From: an uncultured Pseudomonadales bacterium | GTDB lineage: Bacteria > Pseudomonadota > Gammaproteobacteria > Pseudomonadales > Azotimanducaceae | Assembly: GCA_938036875.1 (NCBI GenBank) | Contig: CALHVX010000025.1 | Coordinates: 1 to 64,000, forward strand | DNA: 64,000 nucleotides | Direction: 5' to 3' | Shown: in pieces, positions 46,809 through 55,887 of the stretch | Numbering within the stretch: position 1 is the first letter of the stretch | How the letters are laid out: each line of letters begins with the position of its first letter | The notes under the pieces: generated by a model | Database searches by the model: none | The model's input: the letters and a program-made list of their open reading frames with translations, nothing else | What the model was told of the DNA's origin: nothing | Position numbers and translations under genes: made by a program

Positions 46809-47246
46809 TTAAGCATCTAGAACAAAAGTGACCGGACCGTCGTTCACCAAAGCCACCTGCATGTCCGCGCCGAAGACCCCTTGCTGAACCCGTGAATAGC
46901 TTAGGCGCATGCTGGCCACAAACTCATCAAACAATTGCTCTGCTAAGGCCGGGGGTGCCGCGGTAGAAAAACCAGGCCGTTTACCTTTGCGGGTATCTGC
47001 TGCAAGGGTGAACTGCGAGACAACAAGCACCTCACCTGCCACATCCAGCACAGAGCAATTCATGGGCTTTTCAGTGTCAGCAAAGATACGCAACCCAAGG
47101 GTCTTATCCACCAACTTGGCCACCTGCACGCTCGTGTCCTTAGGCTCGACCCCAACAAACACCAGCAACCCCGCACCAATTTCGGCAACTTTAAGTTGCT
47201 CAACGGTGACCGAGGCTTCGGTCACCCGCTGCAGCAGAACACGCAT
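46809..47246 (-). CDS. dtd: D-aminoacyl-tRNA deacylase
   Basis: Removes D-amino acids (and glycine from tRNA-Ala) from mischarged t[36 protein letters not shown] with the SQFTL motif, and [10 protein letters not shown] with the Gly-cis-Pro-like loop are visible. The ATG at 47246 is used; a TTG at 47249 directly follows the typA stop. 145 aa. Co-transcribed with typA. Confidence 0.95.
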   Translation of the reverse strand: MRVLLQRVTEASVTVEQLKVAEIGAGLLVFVGVEPKDTSVQVAKLVDKTLGLRIFADTEKPMNCSVLDVAGEVLVVSQFTLAADTRKGKRPGFSTAAPPALAEQLFDEFVASMRLSYSRVQQGVFGADMQVALVNDGPVTFVLDA

Positions 47247-47249
47247 CAA

Positions 47250-49070
47250 CTAGCCCGCGCGGGAGTTAACCGAGCGCTTGCGATCCACTTCTTTGAGCAA
47301 GGCTTTGCGAATGCGGATCGACTTAGGCGTGATCTCAACCAGCTCATCGTCTTCGATAAACTCAAGCGCTTGCTCAAGGGTTAGGATCATGGGTGATGCC
47401 AAGATGATGGCTTCGTCGGTACCGGAAGCGCGCACGTTGGTGAGCTTTTTCTCTTTTAGTGGGTTAACCGTTAGGTCGTTATCTCGCTGGTGCAAGCCAA
47501 CAACCATGCCTTCATACACTTCGGTGCCTGGCTTGACCATCATACGGCCACGGTTTTGCAGGTTGAACAACGCAAAGCCCACCACTTTACCTTCAGCAAT
47601 AGAAATCATAACGCCGTTCTTGCGGCTGCCGATCTCACCGGTAGTCTTGGGGCTATAACCTGCGCTAGCGTATGTCAGGATGCCGGTGCCCGAGGTCATA
47701 GACAAAAACTCAGGACGGAAACCCATAATACCGCGTGTGGGAATACGATAGATCAAACGCACGCGACCTTGGCCGTCTGGCTCCATCTCTTGGAGATCAC
47801 CGCGGCGCTCACCAAAAGCTTCCATTACTTTGCCTTGGTGGCCAGCCTCAATATCCAGCGTGACCATCTCAAATGGTTCGTGCAACACGCCATCAATTTC
47901 TTTGTCGATCACGCGAGGACGCGACACGGCCATCTCGTAGCCTTCACGACGCATGGTTTCAATAAGAATAGATAGGTGCAGCTCACCACGACCACTGACC
48001 TCAAAACGATCTGGATCAGGCGTATCCGCAATCGACAGCGCAACGTTATGTGAGGTTTCACGAATCAAACGCTCGCGAATCTGGCGGCTCGTTAGGTAGT
48101 CGCCTTCTTTGCCGGCAAACGGTGAGTTGTTTACACAAAAGCTCATGGTGAGTGTGGGTTCATCCACGGTCAGCGGCACCATAGGCTCGATATGATCCGG
48201 CGCGCACAGAGTATCCGAGATGCTCACGCCATCAACACCGGTTACCACAACGATGTCACCCGCTTGGGCGGTTTCTTGTTCAACACGCTCTAAACCTTGG
48301 TAACCCAACACGGTTAAAATGCGTGTCTTGCGTTCTTTGCCTTCGCGGTCCACAGCAACAATCGGCATATTGCGTTTGATCATGCCGCGTGTAATTCGGC
48401 CAATGCCCATAACGCCAACATAGCTGGAGTAATCCAGGGCACTGATTTGCATCTTCAGCGGCCCTTCAAGGTCAACCGTGGGCGGTGGCACTTTGTCCAC
48501 AATGAGATCAAGCAGCGGTGTCATGTCAGGCTGCAGCTCATCTGGCTCAACGCCGGCAACGCCATTGATGGCGGAGGCGTAGATCACTGGGAAGTCGAGC
48601 TGCTCATCGGTAGCACCAAGGCTGTCGAACAGATCAAAGACTTTATCAATGGCGCCATAAGGGTCTGCACCGCTGCGGTCGACCTTGTTCACAACAACCA
48701 GTGGGCTTAGACCAGCGGCAAAAGCTTTTTGGGTCACAAAACGGGTCTGCGGCATTGGGCCTTCAGCAGCATCCACCAGCAGCAACACCGAATCCACCAT
48801 AGACAAGATTCGCTCGACCTCACCACCGAAATCCGCGTGTCCGGGGGTATCTACGATGTTAATGCGTGTACCCTGGTACTCGATGGCGGTGTTTTTCGCC
48901 AAGATGGTGATTCCACGTTCACGTTCCAGCTCATTGCTGTCCATGACTCGTTCTTGACCACCAGCGGCCACGGTTCCTGTCTGTTGCAGCAGGCAATCCA
49001 CTAGTGTGGTTTTACCATGGTCAACGTGAGCGATGATGGCGATGTTGCGTAACTTCAGCGGACTTTCCAC
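47250..49070 (-). CDS. typA: Ribosome-associated GTPase TypA/BipA
   Basis: Translational GTPase active in ribosome assembly at low temperature and under stress. G motifs [21 protein letters not shown] and NKVDR are intact, followed by EF-G-like domains and the TypA C-terminal domain. The GTG at 49070 ([19 protein letters not shown]) gives 606 aa, the family length. The longer frame to 49115 would overlap the divergent PP-loop gene. Confidence 0.96.
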   Translation of the reverse strand: MESPLKLRNIAIIAHVDHGKTTLVDCLLQQTGTVAAGGQERVMDSNELERERGITILAKNTAIEYQGTRINIVDTPGHADFGGEVERILSMVDSVLLLVDAAEGPMPQTRFVTQKAFAAGLSPLVVVNKVDRSGADPYGAIDKVFDLFDSLGATDEQLDFPVIYASAINGVAGVEPDELQPDMTPLLDLIVDKVPPPTVDLEGPLKMQISALDYSSYVGVMGIGRITRGMIKRNMPIVAVDREGKERKTRILTVLGYQGLERVEQETAQAGDIVVVTGVDGVSISDTLCAPDHIEPMVPLTVDEPTLTMSFCVNNSPFAGKEGDYLTSRQIRERLIRETSHNVALSIADTPDPDRFEVSGRGELHLSILIETMRREGYEMAVSRPRVIDKEIDGVLHEPFEMVTLDIEAGHQGKVMEAFGERRGDLQEMEPDGQGRVRLIYRIPTRGIMGFRPEFLSMTSGTGILTYASAGYSPKTTGEIGSRKNGVMISIAEGKVVGFALFNLQNRGRMMVKPGTEVYEGMVVGLHQRDNDLTVNPLKEKKLTNVRASGTDEAIILASPMILTLEQALEFIEDDELVEITPKSIRIRKALLKEVDRKRSVNSRAG

Positions 49071-49106
49071 TAGACTACCCGGGCAGATTAAAAAAGGTGC
49101 GAGAGT

Positions 49107-50168
49107 ATGGAGCAACAGCGCAAGGCTGTCGCGCTAATTTCAGGCGGTTTAGACAGTATGTTAGCCGCAAAAACGGTGATGGAGCAGGGTATCCACGTGG
49201 AGGGCCTGAATTTTTTCACCGGTTTTTGCGTGGAAGGCCATACTCAGGCTATTCGTGAACGAAGAGGTCCAAACGCGGAAAAGCCTAAGCGGAACAATGC
49301 CTTGTGGGTCGCTGAGCAGCTAGGCATAAAGCTGCACATTGTGGATGTGATCGAAGAATACAAAGAGGTCATGCTAAACCCGCGCCACGGCTACGGTCAG
49401 CACCTCAACCCCTGCTTGGATTGTAAAGTCTTTATGGTCCGCAAAGCCCAAGCCTGGGGCTTTATGGAGCAGCATGGCTTCGATTTTGTGATCACCGGTG
49501 AGGTCATGGGCCAGCGCCCTAAGAGCCAAACCAAGCAAACCATGCCCTTAATCGCTCGGGAGTCTGGGGTTGAGGACCGCTTGCTGCGACCGCTCAGCGC
49601 CAAAGTATTGACGGAAACTTTGCCCGAACGCGAAGGCTGGGTGGACCGCGAGCGCTTGCACGGCTTTCACGGACGCAACCGCAAACCGCAAATCGAGCTG
49701 GCAAAAAAGTTTGGCTTTACCGAATGGGCACAGCCTTCGGGCGGTTGCTGCTTTTTAACCAACGAGCACTACAGCGATAAATTGAAAGACCTGTGGCAGG
49801 CTCAAGGCAAACGCGACTACGAGCTCGACGACATCATGTTGCTAAAGGTCGGGCGTCACTTGCGGCCTGCCCCCCACTTTAAGCTCATCATTGGCCGAGA
49901 AGAGGGCGAAAACCAGTATTTAGAAGGCTATCGGCATCAATTTATCTGTCTGCGCCCGGTTAGTCACCGTGGGCCTTTGTGCATTATCGACGGCGATAAT
50001 CTCTCAGCAGAGGATTTTGCTCAAGCCGGCCGCATTCTTGGCCGCTACTCTCAAGCGGCAGACGATGAAGCCTTTGCGTTTGAGCTCACCAAGCCTGGCG
50101 GCCAAGGCGAGGTGATCCACACCACCGCATTACCTGGTCCACAAATTAAGCCGGGATGGCATGTCTAA
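49107..50168 (+). CDS. PP-loop ATP pyrophosphatase, MnmA/ThiI-like tRNA thiolation candidate
   Basis: Adenylating enzyme with the PP-loop SGGLDSMLAA (13-22). A CxxC pair lies in NPCLDCK and a GGCC in PSGGCCFLT, placed where MnmA/ThiI relatives carry sulfur-handling cysteines. The C-terminal 110 residues (DDIMLLKVGRHLR; KLIIGREEGENQYLEG) form an extra domain seen in stand-alone relatives, possibly RNA-binding. Often labelled 'tRNA methyltransferase' in databases, which is misleading. Its end overlaps a TusA-like gene by 8 nt, which strongly suggests a sulfur relay. The RNA target is unknown. Confidence 0.75.
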   Translation: MEQQRKAVALISGGLDSMLAAKTVMEQGIHVEGLNFFTGFCVEGHTQAIRERRGPNAEKPKRNNALWVAEQLGIKLHIVDVIEEYKEVMLNPRHGYGQHLNPCLDCKVFMVRKAQAWGFMEQHGFDFVITGEVMGQRPKSQTKQTMPLIARESGVEDRLLRPLSAKVLTETLPEREGWVDRERLHGFHGRNRKPQIELAKKFGFTEWAQPSGGCCFLTNEHYSDKLKDLWQAQGKRDYELDDIMLLKVGRHLRPAPHFKLIIGREEGENQYLEGYRHQFICLRPVSHRGPLCIIDGDNLSAEDFAQAGRILGRYSQAADDEAFAFELTKPGGQGEVIHTTALPGPQIKPGWHV

Positions 50169-50439
50169 ACTTGAAACCTTAGATACCTCAGGGTTACTGT
50201 GCCCGCTGCCGGTGATACGCACTCAAGACTTCATCAAAAAAAGAAGGTCCCAAGGCCTGCAAGCTGGCGCGCGGCTGCTGATAGTCGCAACCGACCCCGG
50301 CGCCCTTCACGACATTCCCGCTTGGTGCCGCATACACGGCCATAGGGTTGTCAGTGCCGGGTTTGCGCAAATCAAACCGGGGGGTAATCCAAAAGCGGCG
50401 CAAGATATCCATGTGTTGATTGAGATTGGTAGCGACTAA
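50161..50439 (+). CDS. TusA-family sulfur carrier
   Basis: Small sulfurtransferase: LDTSGLLCPLPVIRT carries the CPxP motif with the persulfide-forming Cys at about residue 14. The fold is completed by LLIVATDPGALHDIPAWC. 92 aa. It likely hands sulfur to the overlapping PP-loop enzyme. Not necessarily TusA itself, because genomes carry several paralogues. Confidence 0.85.
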   Translation: MSKLETLDTSGLLCPLPVIRTQDFIKKRRSQGLQAGARLLIVATDPGALHDIPAWCRIHGHRVVSAGFAQIKPGGNPKAAQDIHVLIEIGSD

Positions 50440-50472
50440 CACTGTCAGCCTTGCTCAGGGTATTCTTAGACT

Positions 50473-50489
50473 TGCACTACTTTGGGACT
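50473..50489. promoter_or_regulatory. Candidate NtrC site 2 upstream of glnA
   Basis: TGCAC, six bases, then GGGACT: matches the GCAC-N6-GGTGC NtrC pattern with two differences. Its centre lies 42 bp (about four helical turns) upstream of the better site, on the same DNA face. Confidence 0.5.
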
Positions 50490-50514
50490 GCATATCTAGT
50501 GGTCGGGCCCGTTT

Positions 50515-50531
50515 CGCACAGCTTTGGTGCA
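50515..50531. promoter_or_regulatory. Candidate NtrC site 1 upstream of glnA
   Basis: GCAC-AGCTTT-GGTGC followed by A, a full match to the half-sites and spacing of the known E. coli glnA NtrC enhancer. Centred about 114 bp before the predicted sigma-54 transcription start. Confidence 0.75.
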
Positions 50532-50610
50532 AATTCGGCTCTCATTGCTGAGGCTGAATCTGCACAAATTCAGCACCGGAATAGATCGGCGGCTTTGGAA
50601 CAACTTGAGC

Positions 50611-50626
50611 TGGCCCTAGCATTGCT
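50611..50626 (+). promoter_or_regulatory. Sigma-54 promoter of glnA
   Basis: TGGCCC, five bases, then TTGCT: the GG and GC dinucleotides are at the required 10-bp separation. It predicts a transcript start near 50637, about 94 nt before the glnA ATG. Confidence 0.8.
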
Positions 50627-50730
50627 CTGCATTGGTAGGAATTAGAACAATCAACACAGAGAACTTGTCTCAATCCCATTAACTGAATGACTTCTCAGAT
50701 CAAATCGATTCGCGAAAGTTAGGAGAAACC

Positions 50731-52143
50731 ATGTCTGAAAACACCCTGAAACTCATCAAAGACTGCGACGCAAAGTGGGTAGACCTGCGTTTCACAGATC
50801 CTCGAGGCAAAGAGCAGCACACCACAGTGCCCGCAGCAAACATTGATGCCGAAACCTTAACCGACGGCTTTATGTTTGACGGCTCATCTATTGCGGGTTG
50901 GAAGACCATCAACGAGTCCGACATGATCCTGATGCCTGACGACGACACCCCCGTTATGGACCCCTTCCGTGACGAGCCAACACTAATCTTACGTTGCGAC
51001 GTCATCGAACCTTCTACGATGGAACCTTACGATCGCGATCCCCGCTCCACCGCCAAGCGCGCTGAAGCTTATCTCGGTTCTACCGGCATTGGTGACACGG
51101 CGTACTTCGGACCGGAGAACGAGTTCTTCGTCTTTGACGACGTGCGCTGGAAAGTAGATATGAGCGGCGCTTCTTACGCGATCAGCGCAGAAGAAGCCTC
51201 TTGGGAATCCAACACCGAGTTTGATGGCGGCAACTTGGGCCACCGCCCTGGTGTCAAAGGCGGCTACTTCCCCGTTCCACCCGTTGATAGCTCCGCTGAC
51301 TTGCGGTCAGCCATGTGCTCCGCTATGGAAGCCATGGGCTTAAGCATTGAAGTGCATCACCACGAAGTGGCAACGGCAGGTCAAAACGAGATTGGCGCTA
51401 AGTTCAACACTATGGTGAAGAAGGCGGACGAGGTGCAAATTTACAAGTATTGCGTCCACAACGTTGCACACGCTTACGGCAAAACGGCGACCTTCATGCC
51501 TAAGCCCTTAGTTGGTGACAACGGCAACGGTATGCACGTACACCAGTCCATCGCTAAAGGCGGCACCAACGTGTTCCACGGCGACCAATACGCGGGCATG
51601 TCTGAAATGGCGTTGCACTACATTGGCGGCATCATTAAGCACGCACGTGCGATCAACGCGTTTGGCAACGCCAGCACCAATAGCTACAAGCGTTTGGTTC
51701 CTGGTTACGAAGCGCCAGTTATGTTGGCTTACTCAGCACGTAACCGCTCTGCGTCAATTCGTATCCCACACATCCAAGGCGGCAACCCTCGCGCCTATCG
51801 TGTTGAGGTGCGTTTTCCAGACAGCACGGGCAACCCTTACCTAACCTTCGCAGCCATGTTGATGGCTGGCCTTGATGGCATCCAAAATCAAATTCACCCT
51901 GGTGATTCGTTTGATAAGGATTTGTACGACCTGCCTCCAGAAGAGCTTGCGGGTGTACCTACGGTTGCCTCGTCATTAGGCCAAGCGCTGGATGCACTGG
52001 ATGCAGACCGTGACTTCCTGAAGGCTGGTGGCGTGTTTACCGATAGCCAAATTGATGGCTACATTGAGCTTAAGCGTGAAGAAGTTGCCTTGCTGGACTC
52101 AACCACCCATCCGGTGGAATTCCAGATGTACTACAGCCTATAA
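50731..52143 (+). CDS. glnA: Glutamine synthetase type I
   Basis: Dodecameric ATP-dependent ligation of ammonia to glutamate. [11 protein letters not shown], the ATP/Mg segment [10 protein letters not shown], and [14 protein letters not shown] are present. The adenylylation tyrosine is in DLYDLPPEE near residue 397-400, so GlnE control is expected. AGGAG lies 5 nt before the ATG. 470 aa. Upstream elements indicate NtrC/sigma-54 control; a terminator follows. Confidence 0.98.
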   Translation: MSENTLKLIKDCDAKWVDLRFTDPRGKEQHTTVPAANIDAETLTDGFMFDGSSIAGWKTINESDMILMPDDDTPVMDPFRDEPTLILRCDVIEPSTMEPYDRDPRSTAKRAEAYLGSTGIGDTAYFGPENEFFVFDDVRWKVDMSGASYAISAEEASWESNTEFDGGNLGHRPGVKGGYFPVPPVDSSADLRSAMCSAMEAMGLSIEVHHHEVATAGQNEIGAKFNTMVKKADEVQIYKYCVHNVAHAYGKTATFMPKPLVGDNGNGMHVHQSIAKGGTNVFHGDQYAGMSEMALHYIGGIIKHARAINAFGNASTNSYKRLVPGYEAPVMLAYSARNRSASIRIPHIQGGNPRAYRVEVRFPDSTGNPYLTFAAMLMAGLDGIQNQIHPGDSFDKDLYDLPPEELAGVPTVASSLGQALDALDADRDFLKAGGVFTDSQIDGYIELKREEVALLDSTTHPVEFQMYYSL

Positions 52144-52213
52144 GGCATCGCCCTGCCTTTTGGGAGACCGAGAGGCTATAGCAATTTAGCTGACAGACTG
52201 CTGACAAAAATTG

Positions 52214-52263
52214 GCTCCAATTTGCCACCCAGCCGGTGGATTCACAAATTGGGGCTTTTTTTT
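52214..52263 (+). terminator. Rho-independent terminator of glnA
   Basis: GCTCCAATTTG pairs with CAAATTGGGGC (one G-U), enclosing an inner CCACC/GGTGG hairpin, followed by eight T. It lies 70 bp after the glnA stop codon. Confidence 0.9.
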
Positions 52264-52319
52264 GCATTTTTGGTGTCCAACAAGTTGCTACCATTAAGCT
52301 TCGAGCTCGGAGGTCGATT

Positions 52320-52943
52320 ATGCAGTGCTTAAAACAGCAGAATATTAGGTCTATATCCAAGGAGTTAACTCTCATTGGGTTAGTGTTCACTATGCTTCTA
52401 GCGCCGGCGCTAAGTCATGCCAAAATCTACAAAACCGTCGATGAGGATGGCAACGTATCCTACAGCGATACACCTCCAGCAGATGTTGAGGTCCGCGCCG
52501 AAAGTACCATAGAGCTGGAAATCAACAACACCTACAACGCCGAAGAGTCCACGCCAACGCCATTGCCAACCAATAAGGCAGGCAAAGGCAGCCAACCTGG
52601 CGACATTGTGAGCACAGACGACTCAGGAGAACCCGCCAAGCCAAAGGCCGTCTACCAAACCATTGCCATCACGGCGCCCGCGGCGGACGCAAACCTGCGT
52701 AGCAACAGCGGTAATGTAACCCTAAGCATCAGCTTGCAACCTGGCCTAGTGCCAGGAGACCAAGTGCGATTTTTTCTGGACGGCAAGCCGGTGGGGACTG
52801 TAGCAGGCACTAGCTTGTCGCTAACCAACATCGACCGTGGAACCCACACTTTGGCCGCCGTTGTGCTGGATGGCGCCGGCAAACCGCGCATTAGCAGCAA
52901 CACCAGCAGCTTTTCAATCCAACGGTTTGCACCAAAACGCTAA
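52320..52943 (+). CDS. DUF4124 periplasmic protein
   Basis: Exported protein; the signal peptide ends near LLAPALSHA. The DUF4124 start KIYKTVDEDGNVSYSDTPP is followed by a Thr/Pro/Gly-rich linker and an Ig-like C-terminal domain (about 115-200; VTLSISLQPGLVPGDQVRFFLDG). The ATG at 52320 has GGAGG upstream; the longer frame from 52236 is rejected because it starts within the terminator. DUF4124 genes between glnA and ntrB are common in Pseudomonas relatives. Role unknown. Confidence 0.88.
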   Translation: MQCLKQQNIRSISKELTLIGLVFTMLLAPALSHAKIYKTVDEDGNVSYSDTPPADVEVRAESTIELEINNTYNAEESTPTPLPTNKAGKGSQPGDIVSTDDSGEPAKPKAVYQTIAITAPAADANLRSNSGNVTLSISLQPGLVPGDQVRFFLDGKPVGTVAGTSLSLTNIDRGTHTLAAVVLDGAGKPRISSNTSSFSIQRFAPKR

Positions 52944-52998
52944 CGCGCGTGATCTAAATTGCAGGCTGGTGTGTTGATCAAGGGGTTATAAGCCCTGA

Positions 52999-53014
52999 TG
53001 GCACACTTCCTGCA
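52999..53014 (+). promoter_or_regulatory. Candidate sigma-54 promoter upstream of ntrB
   Basis: TGGCAC-ACTTC-CTGCA: a perfect -24 half and a one-mismatch -12 half at exact spacing. About 150 bp before the ntrB start. An E. coli-like separate ntrBC promoter is plausible. Confidence 0.55.
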
Positions 53015-53053
53015 AGCACTTCCTGTAAATGCAGAGCCAAGCCCCCTGCCAAG

Positions 53054-53079
53054 CTCGTGTTAAGCCCTAGCAACACGAG
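53054..53079. repeat. Inverted repeat in the ntrB leader
   Basis: CTCGTGTT/AACACGAG, a perfect 8-bp dyad with a 10-nt gap. No T-run follows, so it is not a standard terminator. It could be an operator or an mRNA hairpin. Confidence 0.5.
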
Positions 53080-53124
53080 TAAAAGCCTTATCATCCGCTA
53101 ACCAACAGATAAGCGCACCAAAAC

Positions 53125-53141
53125 AGTGCATAATGGGCACT
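53125..53141. promoter_or_regulatory. 17-bp dyad just before ntrB
   Basis: AGTGC-ATAATGG-GCACT, 20-37 bp before the start codon. It resembles, but does not match, NtrC half-site spacing. A repressor-type NtrC site exists near glnL in E. coli, so an analogous role is possible. Confidence 0.35.
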
Positions 53142-53161
53142 AACGAACACGAGCAACCAAA

Positions 53162-54427
53162 TTGGCCGGTCGACGCACCAAATCAACACAAACCAAGTCC
53201 GGCAGTGGTGGCACCCCGCCGAAAGAAAGCCTGCGGACATTGCGGCTGGTACTCGACCACCAAGAAACCGCCGTCATCCTGGTTTCCAGCGGTTTTCACA
53301 TTGAGTACCTAAATGCTGCCGCCCAGGCGTTGCTTAACACCAGCACCCAATTTGCTCAGCAGACCCACGTTACCGAGCTCTTCACAGATCCCGCTATGCC
53401 CCTAGTCCAGTGGGAACAGTCCCTCCAGGACGAAGTACCGCTAGCCAATCGAAGCGCTAGCCTCATCTTGAAAGACGGTAGCTCGCTTCTGGCCGACTAC
53501 CGAATTACCCCAATTCTTGACCTAGACGCTGCGCTCATCGAGCTACACGAAATGAATCGGTTGATGCGCATCGGGCGCGATGACCAATCCATGAACGCAC
53601 AAGAGACCAGCCGCCAGCTGGTGCGCGGCTTAGCCCATGAAGTTAAAAACCCCCTAGGTGGAATTCGCGGTGCGGCACAGTTATTGCAGAAAGAACTAGA
53701 TAAACAGGAACTCGATAAAGAGGAACTAGATAAACAGGAACCAGACAAACAGGAACTAAATAAAAAAGAACCCAACAAGCCCCAAGCACACCAAAACCCA
53801 GGCAACGAAACATTGAATACTGCACCAACATCCAAGCGGTTCAGCTCGAATCCGCTCAGCGAATACACTGAAGTCATTATCAGCGAAGCAGATCGCCTGG
53901 GGAACTTGGTGGATCGTATGCTTGGGCCAAACCAAGCTTTGCAGCTAGTGCCGACCAATATTCACAAGGTCCTGTTGCACGTTAGCAGCTTGATCACCGC
54001 CGAGACCAAAGGTGAGTTACCCCTAGAGCTACGCAACGACTTTGACCCCAGCTTGCCGGACCTAGCGGCTGACTACGACTCGTTAGTTCAAGCGTTGCTC
54101 AACATCATGCGTAACGCGGTGCAAGCATTAGCCAAAACCGACAAACCAACCATACAGCTACGCACTCGCAGCGTCCGTCAATTCACCATAGGTACTGTCC
54201 GGCACCGCTTGGTGCTGCGGGTAGACATAGAAGATAACGGCCCCGGCATACCACCGGACATTTACGATCGCATCTTCTATCCAATGATTAGCGGTCGGCC
54301 AGAAGGCACCGGCTTAGGGCTGGCGATCACGCAAACCATCATCGGCCAACATAAGGGCCTGCTTGAAGTCGAGAGCCGACCCGGTCAAACCTGCTTCTCG
54401 GTATACCTACCAATGGATATTCAATGA
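53162..54427 (+). CDS. ntrB: Nitrogen sensor histidine kinase NtrB with repeat insertion
   Basis: Kinase/phosphatase for NtrC, controlled by PII. PAS domain (about 25-130), H-box RGLAHEVKNPLGG with His159, N/G boxes NIMRNAVQAL, DNGPGIPP and GTGLGLAI. Between the two DHp helices, after GAAQLLQKELD, about 55 residues (178-232) are inserted: six LDKQE-like pentapeptides then a Pro/Asn-rich tail. The upstream stop at 53141 and the absence of other starts make TTG 53162 the likely start. Overlaps ntrC by 4 nt. Confidence 0.94.
   Translation: MAGRRTKSTQTKSGSGGTPPKESLRTLRLVLDHQETAVILVSSGFHIEYLNAAAQALLNTSTQFAQQTHVTELFTDPAMPLVQWEQSLQDEVPLANRSASLILKDGSSLLADYRITPILDLDAALIELHEMNRLMRIGRDDQSMNAQETSRQLVRGLAHEVKNPLGGIRGAAQLLQKELDKQELDKEELDKQEPDKQELNKKEPNKPQAHQNPGNETLNTAPTSKRFSSNPLSEYTEVIISEADRLGNLVDRMLGPNQALQLVPTNIHKVLLHVSSLITAETKGELPLELRNDFDPSLPDLAADYDSLVQALLNIMRNAVQALAKTDKPTIQLRTRSVRQFTIGTVRHRLVLRVDIEDNGPGIPPDIYDRIFYPMISGRPEGTGLGLAITQTIIGQHKGLLEVESRPGQTCFSVYLPMDIQ
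53693..53782. repeat. Six 15-bp tandem repeats inside ntrB
   Basis: Units of the form GAACTAGATAAACAG, about six in a row with increasing divergence toward the 3' end. Each encodes five residues (E-L-D-K-Q type), so copy-number changes would keep the frame. Confidence 0.85.
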
Positions 54428-55845
54428 ACAAACGCGTTTGGGTTATCGACGATGACCGATCAATTCGCTGGGTGCTGGAGCGGGCCATGGCTCAAGCCGA
54501 CATCCAAATTGCAGCCTTTGATAGTGCCGATAGCGCTCTCCATCACCTGCAAGAAGAACGACCGCTTGCCGTGATCTCTGACGTGCGCATGCCCGGCATG
54601 TCAGGGCTAGAGTTTTTAGACCAGGTGCACCAAGCCTACCCAGGCCTGCCCGTAATCATCATGACCGCCCATTCGGATTTGGATAGCGCCGTTAACGCCT
54701 ACCAAAGTGGCGCCTTTGAGTACCTCCCCAAACCCTTCGATGTGGATGATGCGATTGCCATGGTGGAACGCGCCATGAATCATTCAAAGCAACATGCCAA
54801 AGAGCATTCGGATCAGCAGGTTCAAGCTCCGGAAGTAAACGCCGTACCTACACCCGAGATCATCGGCCAAGCGGCCGCCATGCAAGAGGTATTTCGAGCA
54901 ATCGGTCGACTCGCTAACTCTAACGTAACGGTTTTGATCAGCGGTGCCTCTGGCTCCGGCAAAGAGCTGGTTGCACATGCGCTGCACCGACACAGCCCAC
55001 GTGCAGATGCTGAATTTGTGGCTCTCAACATGGCAGCAATTCCTCGTGAGCTGGTGGAGTCCGAGTTATTCGGGCATGAACGCGGCGCGTTTACGGGCGC
55101 CAATGCACGCCGGGAAGGGCGTTTTGAGCAAGCCAACGGTGGCACCCTATTTCTTGATGAGATCGGGGACATGCCAGCAGACACACAAACGCGTTTGCTG
55201 CGCGTGCTGGCCGACGGTGAGTTCTATCGCGTTGGTGGGCATGCCTCGGTAAAAGTGGATGTGCGCATCATTGCAGCCACCCACCAGAACTTAGAGCAAC
55301 GTGTTCAAGAAGGTCAATTTCGCGAAGATTTGTTCCATCGGCTTAACGTGATACGTGTGCACGTACCTGCTCTAGCAGAACGTCGCGGTGACGTGCCACT
55401 GCTGGCTGAACATTTCTTAGCTTCAGCCGCTCGAGAGCTTGGCGGCGAAACCAAAATTCTCCGCCCAGAAACCAAAGAATATCTAGCCAACCTGCCTTGG
55501 CCTGGCAACGTACGGCAGCTAGAAAACACTTGTCGCTGGCTTACGGTGATGGCCTCGGGTCGTGAGGTTCACATCAATGATCTACCACCCGAACTGGGCC
55601 CAGATGCGGAGCACAAAGCGCAACCCATCTCTGCGGAATGGTCAGAGCAGTTGCTACATTGGGCGCGCAGCAGTTTGGAAAATGGGGACAAAGAAACCTT
55701 GCTGGCGGTAGCCCAACCACAGTTCGAACGTGCGCTGATCGAAGCGGCGCTAGAACACACCGCCGGACGTAAACAGGAAGCAGCCCAAGTGCTGGGCTGG
55801 GGACGCAACACGCTCACACGTAAACTGCAAGAGCTGGGGCTTTAG
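54424..55845 (+). CDS. ntrC: Nitrogen regulator NtrC
   Basis: Sigma-54-dependent activator. Receiver domain with phospho-Asp53 in ISDVRMPGMS, AAA+ domain with Walker A GASGSGKE and the GAFTGA sigma-54 loop, and a C-terminal Fis-type helix-turn-helix (about 435-473; AAQVLGWGRNTLTRKLQ). 473 aa. Coupled to ntrB. Its targets should include glnA. Confidence 0.97.
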   Translation: MNKRVWVIDDDRSIRWVLERAMAQADIQIAAFDSADSALHHLQEERPLAVISDVRMPGMSGLEFLDQVHQAYPGLPVIIMTAHSDLDSAVNAYQSGAFEYLPKPFDVDDAIAMVERAMNHSKQHAKEHSDQQVQAPEVNAVPTPEIIGQAAAMQEVFRAIGRLANSNVTVLISGASGSGKELVAHALHRHSPRADAEFVALNMAAIPRELVESELFGHERGAFTGANARREGRFEQANGGTLFLDEIGDMPADTQTRLLRVLADGEFYRVGGHASVKVDVRIIAATHQNLEQRVQEGQFREDLFHRLNVIRVHVPALAERRGDVPLLAEHFLASAARELGGETKILRPETKEYLANLPWPGNVRQLENTCRWLTVMASGREVHINDLPPELGPDAEHKAQPISAEWSEQLLHWARSSLENGDKETLLAVAQPQFERALIEAALEHTAGRKQEAAQVLGWGRNTLTRKLQELGL

Positions 55846-55846
55846 A

Positions 55847-55876
55847 CCAACAGGCTACCTTTTGGCATCCTGTTGG
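55847..55876. terminator. Possible hairpin between convergent ntrC and pilin genes
   Basis: CCAACAGG/CCTGTTGG, a perfect 8-bp stem with a 14-nt loop between the two stop codons. No T-run on either strand, so termination is uncertain. Confidence 0.4.
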
Positions 55877-55887
55877 GTATTAGTACA

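Noticed and set aside
50451-50645. 64-aa open frame between the TusA-like gene and glnA
   Set aside because: It overlaps the NtrC sites and the sigma-54 promoter, has no ribosome site and no recognisable protein features.
53133-53161. ATG at 53133 as start of ntrB
   Set aside because: It is in a different frame from the kinase; the kinase frame has a stop codon at 53141.
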